Shown here piece after piece: positions 53,285-62,729 of a stretch of 64,000 nucleotides of DNA (positions within the stretch are counted from its first letter, which is position 1; the number at the start of each line of letters is the position of its first letter). The notes under the pieces were generated by a model. That model ran no database searches. It was not told the DNA's origin and worked only from the letters and a program-made list of their open reading frames with translations. The translations under genes were made by a program, and so were the position numbers. The stretch comes from Acidimicrobiaceae bacterium (GTDB lineage Bacteria; Actinomycetota; Acidimicrobiia; Acidimicrobiales; Ilumatobacteraceae), in NCBI GenBank assembly GCA_016722025.1, contig JADKGZ010000006.1, forward strand, positions 123,972 through 187,971, written 5' to 3'.

Positions 53285-56200
53285 GTGCCGCACAAGCCGA
53301 AGACCGTCGTCAACGTCACGTTGCAGGGTGACGAGTGGGACTACGACGAGCGCGTCACCCTCGGCGGTCAACGCTTCCGTCTCGTACGGGTCGGCACGAG
53401 TGGCGACGCGGCCGCCGCCGAGGAGCAGGTCTCGCACTGGTCGCAGGACGCGAACGCGATTGCCGTCAGCGGGCTCCGCGAGGCCCGCGCCGCCGGCCAC
53501 TTCTCCGGCCGGATCGAGGACCTGCAGCGGATCACCGGGGCGGCCACACAGGTCCCGGTGCGGGACGGATCACTCCTCACCGACGTCCTCCAGGAGTGGG
53601 CGATCCGCCGTGTCGAGGCCGAGATGCCGGGCTACTTCGCCAACGCCCGTGTCGTCGTCGTCGGCGCGACCACCCGCGAGCGCACCATCGCCGTGCTGCA
53701 CGAGTTCACCGACAACATCGTCTTCGACGACCCCAGCCACGACCTCAGCCTGCCCGGCCAGCTGAAGACCAACCCGGTGACGGCCACCGCCGCAGGGATC
53801 GGCGAGTTCGCCTGGCGACAGGTGCCGGGATTCGTCAAGGACGCTGTCGCCGGTCCATTCGGCTGGGTGAGCGACAAGGTCGCCCACTTCGCCGTCGATG
53901 ACGCCGACGTCATCATCGGCTCGTTCTCCGAGCTGATGCGCTTCGGCCTGCCAGGCCTCGCCGGCAAGGCCGTGATCACCAGCGCTGTCTCCGACGACCG
54001 GCTTGCCACGCTCAGCGACCTTGGCGCCGACCTCGTCGTCGACATCACCCCGCAGCCCTTCGCCTTCATCGTCGTCCCGGCGATGTACGAGGCGATGGTC
54101 GCCGCCACCCTTCCTGCCGGTGACGAGCTCACGACCGACGATCTCGCTCAGTTCATCCAGGGCGCCGAGCTCGAGTCGCGGCTGCTGTGGCCGCGCGGCC
54201 GGCGCCGCAAGAGCCGCTTCTCGTTCGTCATCCACCCGCTGTCGACCGAGTACTTCAAGAACGTCGAACCGCTCGGCCACATCACCAGCATCCCCGGCAT
54301 GAGCCAGGTCGTCGAGAAGACCGTCGCCTACATGCCGCCGTTCGTCTACAGCCATGTCACCGGCATCGTCTCCGACACCGGCGCCGAGGCCGAGGGCTGG
54401 CTGATCACCGTCGGCGGCACCCCCAAAGAGATGCTCGCCCACCCGCCCGAGTTCACCTACTCGCGGCTGCTCGAGGCGGCCGAGCTGTCCCGCCGGCTCG
54501 GTGCCCAGATCATGGGGCTCGGCGCGTTCACCAAGGTCGTCGGCGACGCCGGGGTCACCGTTGCCAAGCAGGCGCCGCTGCCGGTGACGACGGGCAACAG
54601 CTACAGCGCCTCGGGTGCACTGTGGGCGGCGCACGAGGCGGTGCGCCGGCTCGGGATCGCCGAGGTCGACGACGACGGCACCCTGCGCGGCAAGGCGATG
54701 GTCGTCGGTGCCTCCGGTGCCATCGGGTCCGCATGCGCTCGGCTCCTCGCGCTCGCCTCCGACGAGCTGTGGCTGGTCTCTCCCGAGACCGCCAAGCTGC
54801 TGCAGCTGAAGCAGGACATCGAACGCGACCATCCGCGCGCCATCGTTCACGTCGCGACCAACCCGTCGGCCGGGCTTCCCGAGGTCGACCTGATCGTCAC
54901 CGCCACCTCCGCGGCGGGGCACAAGGTGCTCGACATCATGCGCGTCAAGCCGGGGTGTGTGATCACCGACGTCGCCCGCCCCTTGGACATGTCCGCCGAG
55001 GACATCGCCAAGCGCCCCGACGTGTTGGTGATCGAGTCCGGGGAGGTGGAGCTGCCGGGTGAGCCGCGGATGAAGAGCATCGGCCTGCCCGATCGCGTCG
55101 CCTACGCCTGCCTCGCCGAGACCATCGTGCTCGCGCTCGAGGGGCGCTACGAGAACTTCACGGTCGGTCGCAGCATCACCTGGCCGAAGGTCAAGGAGAT
55201 CTATCGGCTGGGGCTGAAGCACGGCATGAAGCTGGCGACGATCTCCGGGGTCAACGGGCCATACACCGACGACGACTTCGACCGGGTGCGGTCTGCTGCA
55301 CTGGCCGCTCGGCTGCGCCGCGGGCACCGGGGCCAAGTCGATGGAGCCGACATGAGATCTGTCAAGGGCAAGCGCGTTCTCGTCACAGGTGGGGCGATGG
55401 GGATGGGACGGCTGTTCGCCGAGCGCGCCATCGCCGAGCAGGCGGCGGCAGTCGTGCTGTGGGATGTCAACGAGGCCGCGCTCAACGACACCCTCAACGA
55501 GTTGGCCGACAGCGCGACGGAGATCAGTGGCTGGATCGTCGATGTGGCCGACGCCGAGGAGGTCGCCGGCACCGCTGCGGCCGTCCTCGACGACCTCAAC
55601 GGGATCGACGTCCTGATCAACAACGCCGGCGTCGTCCGTGGCAACAAGTACTTCTGGGAGACCGACCTCGAACACGACACGAAGGCCACGATCGACATCA
55701 ACACCCTCGGCCCGATGTACGTCGCCCACGAGTTCCTGCCGGCGATGATCGCCGAGCCGGGCGAGTGCCGGATGCTCAACCTGGCCTCGGCGGCCGGCTT
55801 CACCCCCAACCCCCGAATGGCCGTGTACGCGGCGTCGAAGTGGGCGGTGATCGGGTGGTCGGACTCGGTCCGCCTGGAGCTGAAGCAGGCCGGCCTCGAC
55901 CACGTGAAGGTGACGACGGTGTGCCCCTACTACGTGCGAACCGGCATGTTCGACGGCGCCAGGTCGGCGCCGCTGCTGCCGATCCTCGACCCCGCCGACG
56001 TGGTCGAAGAGGCATGGGGGGCCATGCTCGCCGGGCGGCCGTTCGTCGTGATGCCCAAGACGGTGATGCTCAGCGAGATGCTGAAGGGTGTCGTGCCGAC
56101 CAGCGTGCGCGACTTCATCGCCGACCACGTCATCGGCGTGTACCACACGATGGAGGACTTCACCGGCCGCGCCGAGCCCCGGAGTGATCGTCGAGGTGTC

Positions 56201-56434
56201 GAGCGACCTGTGACCGCAGTTCTCCGACCTCACCCGAATGCCGGGTCGGGTACCGACGTGAGGCAGGCGAGGTCGACGGGTGCCGATGGGTCGTCGAGAA
56301 AGGCCGACATGATGTCGTTGGCGCACGCGTCGCCAGCCACACCATGGCCGCGGTCGGGCCACAGCGCGAAGGTCGAGTTGGTCAGCCGGCCGGCGACGGT
56401 CTGGCTGCTGTCAGGGGGCGTGATCGGGTCGTAG
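53285..56434 (+). CDS. Acyl-ACP reductase-like protein fused to short-chain dehydrogenase
   Basis: One open frame. Residues 1-260: Rossmann-like region (ARVVVVGATTRERTIAVL). Residues about 310-689 resemble long-chain acyl-ACP reductase: LGHITSIPGMSQVVEKTVAY, TTGNSYSASGALWA, VVGASGAIGSACARLLAL, and ACLAET, aligned with the region holding the acyl-carrying Cys in cyanobacterial enzymes. From residue 690 an SDR domain: TGGAMGMG, NNAGVV, YAASK. Together they could reduce acyl-ACP to aldehyde and then alcohol. After residue about 965 the frame runs antisense to the hydrolase gene; a 1-base shift near 56178 would instead end it at 56213 (GVIVEVSSDL), which I favour. Confidence 0.75.
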   Translation: MPHKPKTVVNVTLQGDEWDYDERVTLGGQRFRLVRVGTSGDAAAAEEQVSHWSQDANAIAVSGLREARAAGHFSGRIEDLQRITGAATQVPVRDGSLLTDVLQEWAIRRVEAEMPGYFANARVVVVGATTRERTIAVLHEFTDNIVFDDPSHDLSLPGQLKTNPVTATAAGIGEFAWRQVPGFVKDAVAGPFGWVSDKVAHFAVDDADVIIGSFSELMRFGLPGLAGKAVITSAVSDDRLATLSDLGADLVVDITPQPFAFIVVPAMYEAMVAATLPAGDELTTDDLAQFIQGAELESRLLWPRGRRRKSRFSFVIHPLSTEYFKNVEPLGHITSIPGMSQVVEKTVAYMPPFVYSHVTGIVSDTGAEAEGWLITVGGTPKEMLAHPPEFTYSRLLEAAELSRRLGAQIMGLGAFTKVVGDAGVTVAKQAPLPVTTGNSYSASGALWAAHEAVRRLGIAEVDDDGTLRGKAMVVGASGAIGSACARLLALASDELWLVSPETAKLLQLKQDIERDHPRAIVHVATNPSAGLPEVDLIVTATSAAGHKVLDIMRVKPGCVITDVARPLDMSAEDIAKRPDVLVIESGEVELPGEPRMKSIGLPDRVAYACLAETIVLALEGRYENFTVGRSITWPKVKEIYRLGLKHGMKLATISGVNGPYTDDDFDRVRSAALAARLRRGHRGQVDGADMRSVKGKRVLVTGGAMGMGRLFAERAIAEQAAAVVLWDVNEAALNDTLNELADSATEISGWIVDVADAEEVAGTAAAVLDDLNGIDVLINNAGVVRGNKYFWETDLEHDTKATIDINTLGPMYVAHEFLPAMIAEPGECRMLNLASAAGFTPNPRMAVYAASKWAVIGWSDSVRLELKQAGLDHVKVTTVCPYYVRTGMFDGARSAPLLPILDPADVVEEAWGAMLAGRPFVVMPKTVMLSEMLKGVVPTSVRDFIADHVIGVYHTMEDFTGRAEPRSDRRGVERPVTAVLRPHPNAGSGTDVRQARSTGADGSSRKADMMSLAHASPATPWPRSGHSAKVELVSRPATVWLLSGGVIGS

Positions 56435-57816
56435 CGACCGGCGACGACGAGCGCTGGGATGTCGGAGACGACAGGCTCGTTGAACGTGTCCGAGGTCGGC
56501 TCGACAGGCCATTGACTGCACAGCGGTTCGGTGAGGAGGAGACGAAGGCGGCCGGGGTCTGCGAGAGCAGCTTCGTCTGTGGCCGGGTCGAGCCCGGCGT
56601 TGTCGGCGCAGTTCGTGCTGAGGTACATCGCCCAGGCGATGGAGCCCTGGAGGGCGGCGCCTCGGCGGATGAGCTCGGCGACGATGGCGGTGTTGCCATC
56701 GCGGAGGTCGCCGATGAACTGGGGCAGCAGGGGGATGAGGGCGGGATCGTAGAGGGCATCGAACAGGCCGCCCAGGATGTCGTCGCCGGTGATCACGAAG
56801 GCGAGCGGACCCGTGCCGCCGCCGAGGTCGACCTCCACCTCGATCGGTGAGTCGTTGTAGCGGTGGTCGACCGCATCGATCTCGGCGGCGAGGTTCGGGT
56901 GAGCGGCGGCGCAGGCCGGGTTCTCCGAGCAGCCGAGGGCGAGCTCGGTGAACGCTCGTTCGGCCGAGTCGCGGCTGGCGGCGAGGATCCCGCTGGTGAC
57001 GTCGTAGACGGAGTCGAGGATGACCGAGCGGACGCCGTCGGGCGTGGAGCGCATCGCGGCGAGCGCGAGGCGTGCTCCGTAGCTGGCGCCGTAGATGTTC
57101 CACTCGTCGTAGCCCAGCGCGGTGCGGATCGCGTCGAGATCGCGAACGTTGGCCTCGGTGTCGTAGTCGTCGAAGTCGACCCCAGCGGCCTCCAACCGGG
57201 TGCGGCAGCGAGAGTACGCCTCGACGATCGCCGCTCGTTCGACCTCGAACGAATCGGCGCGCTGCAGGTTCCCCAACCACACCTCGTTCCGTTCGGGGCA
57301 GTCGAGGGAGGGGGGCTTTGCCCGCGCCGCGCTGGTCGTGGAGAGCACGATGTCGCGGTACGGGTCCGACCAGAACTTCGCGGCGGCGGTCGACGAACCG
57401 CCGGGGCCGCCGGCCGGCACCACGATGGCATCGGGGCGTAGGTCGGCGCCGGTCGGCGGGATCACCACGATCGGCAGTGACACCTTCTGCCCGCCCGGGT
57501 CGTCCCAGTCGGCCGGAAGCTCGATTCGGTGGCACTCGGCGTCGCTCGGTGCGTCGGCGGGGCACTGCCATTCGGTGAGCGCAGGCTCGAAGATGGTGCC
57601 AGGCGCGGCGGGAGCGGTGGAGCTCGTCGGTGCTTCCGCTGTCGAGTCGGGGGCCGTGGTGTGCGGCGGCGCCGCACCGACGGTGACGCTCGGCTCGGTG
57701 ATGCTGGTGGCGCGGGTCATCGCTGCTCCGTCGCTGCCGCACGCGGAGACCAGCACGAGGGCGATGCTCAGCGCGAGTGGGGCGACCTTGGCGGCGGGTT
57801 CGTGTCGATGCATCAT
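56230..57816 (-). CDS. Secreted alpha/beta hydrolase lipoprotein (S33 peptidase-like)
   Basis: 528 residues from ATG 57816, giving a 24-residue lipoprotein signal with lipobox VSAC. A Thr/Pro/Ala linker follows. The catalytic triad is visible: Ser in GASYGAR, Asp in GRYDPITPP and His in DRGHGVAGD. The AGGPGGS oxyanion segment and CPADAPSDAECHRIELPADW resemble tripeptidyl aminopeptidases and proline iminopeptidases of actinobacteria. It likely hydrolyses peptides or esters outside the cell. It has six or more cysteines, suited to disulfides. Confidence 0.85.
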   Translation of the reverse strand: MMHRHEPAAKVAPLALSIALVLVSACGSDGAAMTRATSITEPSVTVGAAPPHTTAPDSTAEAPTSSTAPAAPGTIFEPALTEWQCPADAPSDAECHRIELPADWDDPGGQKVSLPIVVIPPTGADLRPDAIVVPAGGPGGSSTAAAKFWSDPYRDIVLSTTSAARAKPPSLDCPERNEVWLGNLQRADSFEVERAAIVEAYSRCRTRLEAAGVDFDDYDTEANVRDLDAIRTALGYDEWNIYGASYGARLALAAMRSTPDGVRSVILDSVYDVTSGILAASRDSAERAFTELALGCSENPACAAAHPNLAAEIDAVDHRYNDSPIEVEVDLGGGTGPLAFVITGDDILGGLFDALYDPALIPLLPQFIGDLRDGNTAIVAELIRRGAALQGSIAWAMYLSTNCADNAGLDPATDEAALADPGRLRLLLTEPLCSQWPVEPTSDTFNEPVVSDIPALVVAGRYDPITPPDSSQTVAGRLTNSTFALWPDRGHGVAGDACANDIMSAFLDDPSAPVDLACLTSVPDPAFG

Positions 57817-58098
57817 CGGTGAGCAGAGGAGGGCGGCTCTCATCCGGTGACCGTACGGTTCACCGCCGGCCGTCCTCAAGGGTGGTAGCGGGTGCCACCG
57901 GGTGCGGACAACACCATCGCCGCGTGCGGTGCAGGCGATGCCTCGCTTCCGATCGCCCTCTGGAAGTGATCCGTTCCGGCCTCCGAGACGGAACACGCCC
58001 AGAAGTCGTCCCGAATCGAGATCCGGTGCGGGTCTTGAACTGGCACTCACTCTGCCACTAGTTTGCAGCCGCTGAACGACGGCGCGAAGGGGCAGACC

Positions 58099-58734
58099 AT
58101 GACCAGCGAAGCCACACCCCGATTGATCTCCGGCATGCGCGGCGTGCGCTACGGCGAAGTGCTGGCGGTGTACCTGAAGGAGACCGGCCTGGAAGCCGAG
58201 GTGTATGGCACGCAGATGCTGAACGAGTGCCCACAGGAGCTGTGGGAGACGCTCGACGCGGCGGTGATCGCACAGGAGATGGGCGCCATGGTCGTGAAGC
58301 TCAACGGCCCGCGCTACTGGACGCTCGACGGGCTGGGGCAGAAGGTGGCGGTGGTCGACCCGATCTTTCGCGACTTCAACGGCATCACCATGCGCCGCAT
58401 CGCCACCGTCGACCTCGGCGGCAACCCCAGCACCCAGCCCTACGTGGAGCGGTACGTGAACCGAGGCGCGGTCTTCTTCTTCGATGCCGGCTCGCCCGTG
58501 TACGAGCTGGTGAACCCCGATGGCGTGGCGTACGTGATGCAGGCGTACTGCGTGGGGGTTGACCCCACCCTCACCGAGGCCGACCTCGCGTCGCTGGGTG
58601 ATCGGCTGGCGCTGCCGGAGGGTTGGTCGTACCGCACCCGCATCCTCGACGAGGAGCTCGTCGTCGATACGACGGCCACCATCGCGACGGTGCTGCAGGA
58701 CGAGCTGGAGAACTCGTACACGCTGCCGGGTTGA
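58099..58734 (+). CDS. Conserved-looking hypothetical protein
   Basis: 211 residues from ATG 58099. No signal peptide or membrane helix. Mixed alpha/beta sequence with LISGMRGVRYGEVLAVYLKE, KLNGPRYWTLDGLGQKVAVV and a tail of helical and polar residues. I do not recognise the family. The 250-base gap before it (57,844-58,098) holds TAGTTT at about 58,049 as a possible -10 element. Confidence 0.6.
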   Translation: MTSEATPRLISGMRGVRYGEVLAVYLKETGLEAEVYGTQMLNECPQELWETLDAAVIAQEMGAMVVKLNGPRYWTLDGLGQKVAVVDPIFRDFNGITMRRIATVDLGGNPSTQPYVERYVNRGAVFFFDAGSPVYELVNPDGVAYVMQAYCVGVDPTLTEADLASLGDRLALPEGWSYRTRILDEELVVDTTATIATVLQDELENSYTLPG

Positions 58735-58768
58735 ACCACTCGGCGACCTGCACGTAACCGGAGTCGGT

Positions 58769-58774
58769 TACCGT
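58769..58774 (+). promoter_or_regulatory. -10 element TACCGT for the phosphopantetheinyl transferase gene
   Basis: It ends 8 bases before GTG 58783 and overlaps the space before an alternative GTG at 58777. Confidence 0.4.
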
Positions 58775-58782
58775 GCGTGCGC

Positions 58783-59385
58783 GTGGACCCGGTCGAACTT
58801 GCAGTCGTGCTCGCCGCATTGGCGCCACCGGGCATCGTCACCGGCGCACGGCTGATCACACCCGACGATCTCGACGGGCTGCGCGTGGAGGAGCGGGCTG
58901 CGGTCGCCAACGCCGTGCCTGGCCGGCGCCACGAGTTCGCGAGCGGCCGGACCCTGCTGCGCGAGCTGCTCGGCACCAGCGAGGCGATCTTGGTCGGCCC
59001 GACGCGAGCGCCGCTGCTGCCACCCGGGGTCGTCGGTTCGCTCGCCCACGACGAGTTGGTGGTCGTCGCGGCGGTCAGCCGCGACCCGAGCGTCAAGTCG
59101 CTGGGCATCGATGTGGAGCCCACCGACCCGCTTGCAGCCGAGATGGCGCGCGTGATCCTGCGCGACGACGAACGCGAGCTGGACGCGCACCTCGCGTTCG
59201 CGCTGAAGGAAGCGGCGTACAAGGCGTGGAGCACCGGCGGTGGTCGGATGCTGGGTCATCACGAGGTGCGCCTGAGTGTCGACGGCTCGTGGTTCACCGC
59301 CACGGTGCTGCCCGACGAGCGGCAGCTGCGCGGGCGATACGCAACCGTTGCCGGCCGGCATCTCGCGCTGGTGATCGTGCCCTGA
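58783..59385 (+). CDS. 4'-phosphopantetheinyl transferase (EntD/Sfp-type)
   Basis: 200 residues. The CoA-binding GRRHEFASGRTLLRELLG, the GSLAHDELVVV histidine region, the metal motif LGIDVEPTDPL and the FALKEAAYKAW signature are all present. It transfers phosphopantetheine from CoA to carrier proteins of polyketide, peptide or fatty-acid synthases. No synthase is in view. Confidence 0.88.
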   Translation: MDPVELAVVLAALAPPGIVTGARLITPDDLDGLRVEERAAVANAVPGRRHEFASGRTLLRELLGTSEAILVGPTRAPLLPPGVVGSLAHDELVVVAAVSRDPSVKSLGIDVEPTDPLAAEMARVILRDDERELDAHLAFALKEAAYKAWSTGGGRMLGHHEVRLSVDGSWFTATVLPDERQLRGRYATVAGRHLALVIVP

Positions 59386-59427
59386 TCGGCGACGCTCGCT
59401 CGCAGCGTGCGCCGGTAGGTGCAGCGA

Positions 59428-60480
59428 TCAGCGCAGGATCGACCGCCACAACCGGTCGTATCCGTCGGCCATTGCGGTGTCGGTGAAGTGCTGGAGTGCG
59501 TGCGCGTGCGCCGCAGTTGCCAGCCGGTCGCGGAGCTCGCCGTCGCCGAGCAACCGGCGAAGCGCGTCGACGAGTGCAGGGACGTCGCCCGATGGCACGA
59601 GCAGCCCCGTCTCCGAGTCGATCACCGCTTCCGCAACACTGCCGACGTCGGATGCAACGACCGGCGTACCACCGAGCATCGCCTCGACGATCGTGAGCGG
59701 AAAGGCTTCGTCGCGCGACGCGAGTGCGAACACATCGAAGGAAGCGATCGCTCGGCGAGCGTCGTGCAGCCAGCCCGTGAACTCGACCCGATCGGCGATG
59801 CCCAGCTCCCGCGCCTGCTGCTCGAGGGCGCCGCGCCGCTCGCCGTCGCCCACCAGGACGAGCCGGGCGTCGACGATCTGCGCCATGGCTTGTAACAGCA
59901 GGTCGACGCCCTTCTGATCCTCCAGTCGCGCCGCGCACCCGACCACGGGAGGCGAGGCCGCCGGTCGCCTGATGAACTCGGACTCGGCAACGCCGTTGTG
60001 CACCACCGTGATCGAGCGGCGCGGGATCCCGAAGTAGCGAGTGAGGTCGTCGGCCGAGGCCGAGCCGACGGCGACGGTGCCGGCCTGTGCGCGCGCGAAC
60101 AGCCGCTTGACCACACTGCCTCGGCGCCGGCGGCTGGGCAGCACCAGTTGCTCCACCGCCACGGTAGGGATCCGCGCGAGCACGCCGCCGAGCAAGGCGG
60201 GCCGGGAGGCGAATGGGTTGGCCAGCGTGACCTGCAGCAGGTCGAGCCCGAGGTCGAGGAACTGCCGGCGATGGTCGAGCGCGCCGCGCATCAGCGAGGA
60301 GCGTGCGTGCACAAGTGTTGAATTCGCCCCCTGGAGGTGGCTAGCCTCGCGCAGAAAGTGGGGGCTGGTGCTGAGGATCACCAGTTGGGCCTCACCGCGA
60401 TACGCGGCGACCAGGTTGAGCAACGAGCGCTCAGCCCCGCCGATGGTGTCAGAATCTGTGTAGAGGCCGATCAACGTCAT
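59428..60480 (-). CDS. Glycosyltransferase family 4
   Basis: 350 residues, GT-B fold. N-terminal acceptor domain begins LIGLYTDSDTIGGAERSLLN; the C-terminal donor domain has GCAARLEDQKGVDLLLQAMA, LVLVGDGERRG, FTGWLHDAR and the E-x7-E motif in DEAFPLTIVEAMLGG. It retains the transfer mechanism and likely adds a hexose to a surface glycan. It diverges from the next glycosyltransferase. Confidence 0.9.
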   Translation of the reverse strand: MTLIGLYTDSDTIGGAERSLLNLVAAYRGEAQLVILSTSPHFLREASHLQGANSTLVHARSSLMRGALDHRRQFLDLGLDLLQVTLANPFASRPALLGGVLARIPTVAVEQLVLPSRRRRGSVVKRLFARAQAGTVAVGSASADDLTRYFGIPRRSITVVHNGVAESEFIRRPAASPPVVGCAARLEDQKGVDLLLQAMAQIVDARLVLVGDGERRGALEQQARELGIADRVEFTGWLHDARRAIASFDVFALASRDEAFPLTIVEAMLGGTPVVASDVGSVAEAVIDSETGLLVPSGDVPALVDALRRLLGDGELRDRLATAAHAHALQHFTDTAMADGYDRLWRSILR

Positions 60481-60519
60481 GGCAGCCGACTCGTGTCGTC
60501 ACTCACCTCGTACGAGCCG

Positions 60520-61866
60520 ATGTCCCTCGATGGGCAGCGAAGAGAACGACGAATGCAACAACAACTCACCGACGAGGGGAACGTCAACCGCACGACCGGC
60601 GACGCTAGCGGGTCGTCGATGGTTGCAGCGAGCGACGCGGGTAGCGCAACGGCGGTCGCCCGTCGCCCGCGGATACTCCTCGTCACGGATCGGACGCCCG
60701 GCGGCGACTCCGGGTATGGCATGCGGGTCGACAACGTCATCGTCGGGCTGATGGAGGCCGGCGACCTGCACGTCTGCCTCATCGACAGCAGCACCGGCGG
60801 TGCGTCGCTGCCCGTGAACGCCGGCTACGAGACCACGACGATCCGCGCCGAGAACCCGACCAGATGGCGCACGCCGCTGTTGGCCGCCAACTCCGTGGCA
60901 CAGGTGCCCTACCGGCGCCAGGCGCACCTGCGGACGGCGCTGGCCCAGCGCTTCGGTGACGAACCGTGGGACGTCGTGTGGTTCAGCCGCATCCGCACGT
61001 ACTCGATCTTCCGCGGTCTGGTCGGTGGCTCGCACGTGGTCGATTTCGACGACCTCAACGACCGGCTCGCGAAGAGCCTCATCGCCGACCGCACCGACCT
61101 CCAGGGCCACCTCCGCGCGGCGCCGCGAAACCTGCTCGGTCATGTGGAGGCGCGACGGTGGAGCAAGGTTCAACGGCGGATCGCCGCAGAGGTGTGCTGT
61201 GTCACCGTGTGCAGCGAGGCTGACCGCCGCTATCTCGATCTCGCCAACTGCGTGGTGGTGCGCAACGGCTATCGCACGCCGCATACTGCCCGGCGGCTTC
61301 CCGACCATGAGCACCCGACGCTGGTCTTCGTGGGCCCGCTGTCCTACGAGCCGAACCGTCTCGCCGCCGAGTGGTTGGCGTTCGACGTGCTGCCGCTGGT
61401 GCGCCGCCAGTTGCCTGCAGCGCGGTTGGTCGTCGTCGGCTACAACGATGGCGTCTCCGCTCGCCTGCGCCATGCCGAGGGCGTCACTCTCACCGGCTAC
61501 GTGCACGACCTCGGCGCGTACTATGCCACCGCCTCGGTGGCGGTCGCCCCGCTGCGTTCCGGTGGTGGCACGCGCCTGAAGGTGATGGAGGCGCTGGCCC
61601 GGTCGGTGCCGCTCGTGGCCACGTCCACCGGCTGCTTCGGGCTCGACCTCACGCACGACCAGGAACTGCTCATCGCCGACGACGCGGAGGGGTTCGCCCG
61701 GGCCTGCGTCTCCATCATCAACGATCCTGCGCTCGCCGGTCGGCTCACGGAGGCCGGCCGCGCTCGCTACGTCGACCGCCTCACGGCGGAAGCGTCGAGC
61801 AAGGCGGTGGCCGGGGTGGCGTCGAGCCTGGCGGCGGTCACCGACTCAGTCGACGAGCGCTCGTAG
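60520..61866 (+). CDS. Glycosyltransferase, GT-B fold
   Basis: 448 residues from ATG 60520 (ATG 60553 is an alternative, no ribosome binding site decides). After a polar N-terminus, RRPRILLVTDRTPGGDSGYG starts the acceptor domain. The C-terminal half has LVFVGPLSYEPNRLAAEWLA, LVVVGYNDG, LTGYVHDLGAYYATASVAVA and the donor-binding GGGTRLKVMEALARSVPLVA. It resembles sugar-PEP-type GT4 enzymes. Its 3' end overlaps the convergent GT2 gene by 21 bases. Confidence 0.85.
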   Translation: MSLDGQRRERRMQQQLTDEGNVNRTTGDASGSSMVAASDAGSATAVARRPRILLVTDRTPGGDSGYGMRVDNVIVGLMEAGDLHVCLIDSSTGGASLPVNAGYETTTIRAENPTRWRTPLLAANSVAQVPYRRQAHLRTALAQRFGDEPWDVVWFSRIRTYSIFRGLVGGSHVVDFDDLNDRLAKSLIADRTDLQGHLRAAPRNLLGHVEARRWSKVQRRIAAEVCCVTVCSEADRRYLDLANCVVVRNGYRTPHTARRLPDHEHPTLVFVGPLSYEPNRLAAEWLAFDVLPLVRRQLPAARLVVVGYNDGVSARLRHAEGVTLTGYVHDLGAYYATASVAVAPLRSGGGTRLKVMEALARSVPLVATSTGCFGLDLTHDQELLIADDAEGFARACVSIINDPALAGRLTEAGRARYVDRLTAEASSKAVAGVASSLAAVTDSVDERS

Positions 61867-62697
61867 CCGTCGCCCCACACCGCGGCGCAGCCGGTGCCAG
61901 TACAGCACGGCGATCACTGACCAGCCGTGCACGCCGGCTCGCGAGCAAGTGTGCACGACCCATCGCTCGAACTCGCGATGGTTGGCCACCTGCACCAGGT
62001 CGTCGTTGCGGGTGGAGCCGTAGAGCGAGTCGTTGCGCACGGTGTAGGTGGTGAACGGCCGGTCGTCGACGAACACGGCACCGCGCAGGCTGACGGCGAT
62101 GTACGTGCGCTGGTCCTCGATCACCGGTGGTCCGTCGGGGACGCCGCCTGCCGAACGCAGCGTCGCCAGGCGGTACATCACATCCGACGGCGGTGGTGTC
62201 GTGAGGGCCCCTCTCACTCGCATCCGGGCGAACTGACCTCGCCGCAGCAGCCGAGGGGCAGTCGAGCACACCGGCACGATGGGGCCGGGATCGTCGGCGC
62301 CGAGCGGCTGGTGGTAGCTGGGGCCGCACACCATCGCCGCATCAGGATGGGCGCGGAACATCTCGAGCTGTGCTGCCAGCTTGTGTGGCGACCACTGATC
62401 GTCGGCGTCGAGGAAGCACAGGTGGTCGCCGCGAGCGGCTCGGATCGCGAGGTTGCGGCTGGCCGGCAGCCCGCGATTCTTGCCGCCGGGGTGGCGGAGC
62501 ACGGTGACCCGACCTGGATGAGCCCGAGCGATCGCGTCGGCGAGGTCGGAGGAACCGTCGGTGGATCCGTCGTCGACCAGCAGCAGCTCCCACGAGCTCT
62601 CGGTCTGAGCTCGAACGGCCGCCACGGCCGCAGGGAGGAATCGCTGCTCGTTGAAGAACGGGATTGCCACTGTGACGCGGGGGTGGGAGTCGGGCAT
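61846..62697 (-). CDS. Glycosyltransferase family 2
   Basis: 283 residues, GT-A fold. Start ATG 62697 (MPDSHPRVTVAIPFFNEQRF). Nucleotide-sugar motifs: LLLVDDGSTDGSSDLADA, PASRNLAIRAARGDHLCFLD with the DxD-type metal site (LDADDQW), and the late EDQRTYIAV. It diverges from the next GT2 gene over a 32-base region that contains both promoters. Confidence 0.9.
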   Translation of the reverse strand: MPDSHPRVTVAIPFFNEQRFLPAAVAAVRAQTESSWELLLVDDGSTDGSSDLADAIARAHPGRVTVLRHPGGKNRGLPASRNLAIRAARGDHLCFLDADDQWSPHKLAAQLEMFRAHPDAAMVCGPSYHQPLGADDPGPIVPVCSTAPRLLRRGQFARMRVRGALTTPPPSDVMYRLATLRSAGGVPDGPPVIEDQRTYIAVSLRGAVFVDDRPFTTYTVRNDSLYGSTRNDDLVQVANHREFERWVVHTCSRAGVHGWSVIAVLYWHRLRRGVGRRLRALVD

Positions 62698-62717
62698 GGT
62701 GGGCAGGGAGCAGAGCC

Positions 62718-62723
62718 TATACT
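62718..62723 (+). promoter_or_regulatory. Consensus -10 element TATACT
   Basis: It ends exactly 6 bases before GTG 62730. On the other strand TATAGG overlaps it and may serve the divergent gene with a leader of about 12 bases. Confidence 0.6.
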
Positions 62724-62729
62724 CGCCAG

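Noticed and set aside
53570..56362. A 930-residue open frame on the minus strand
   Set aside because: Antisense to the reductase-dehydrogenase fusion, whose motifs are clear; no recognisable domain in the antisense product.
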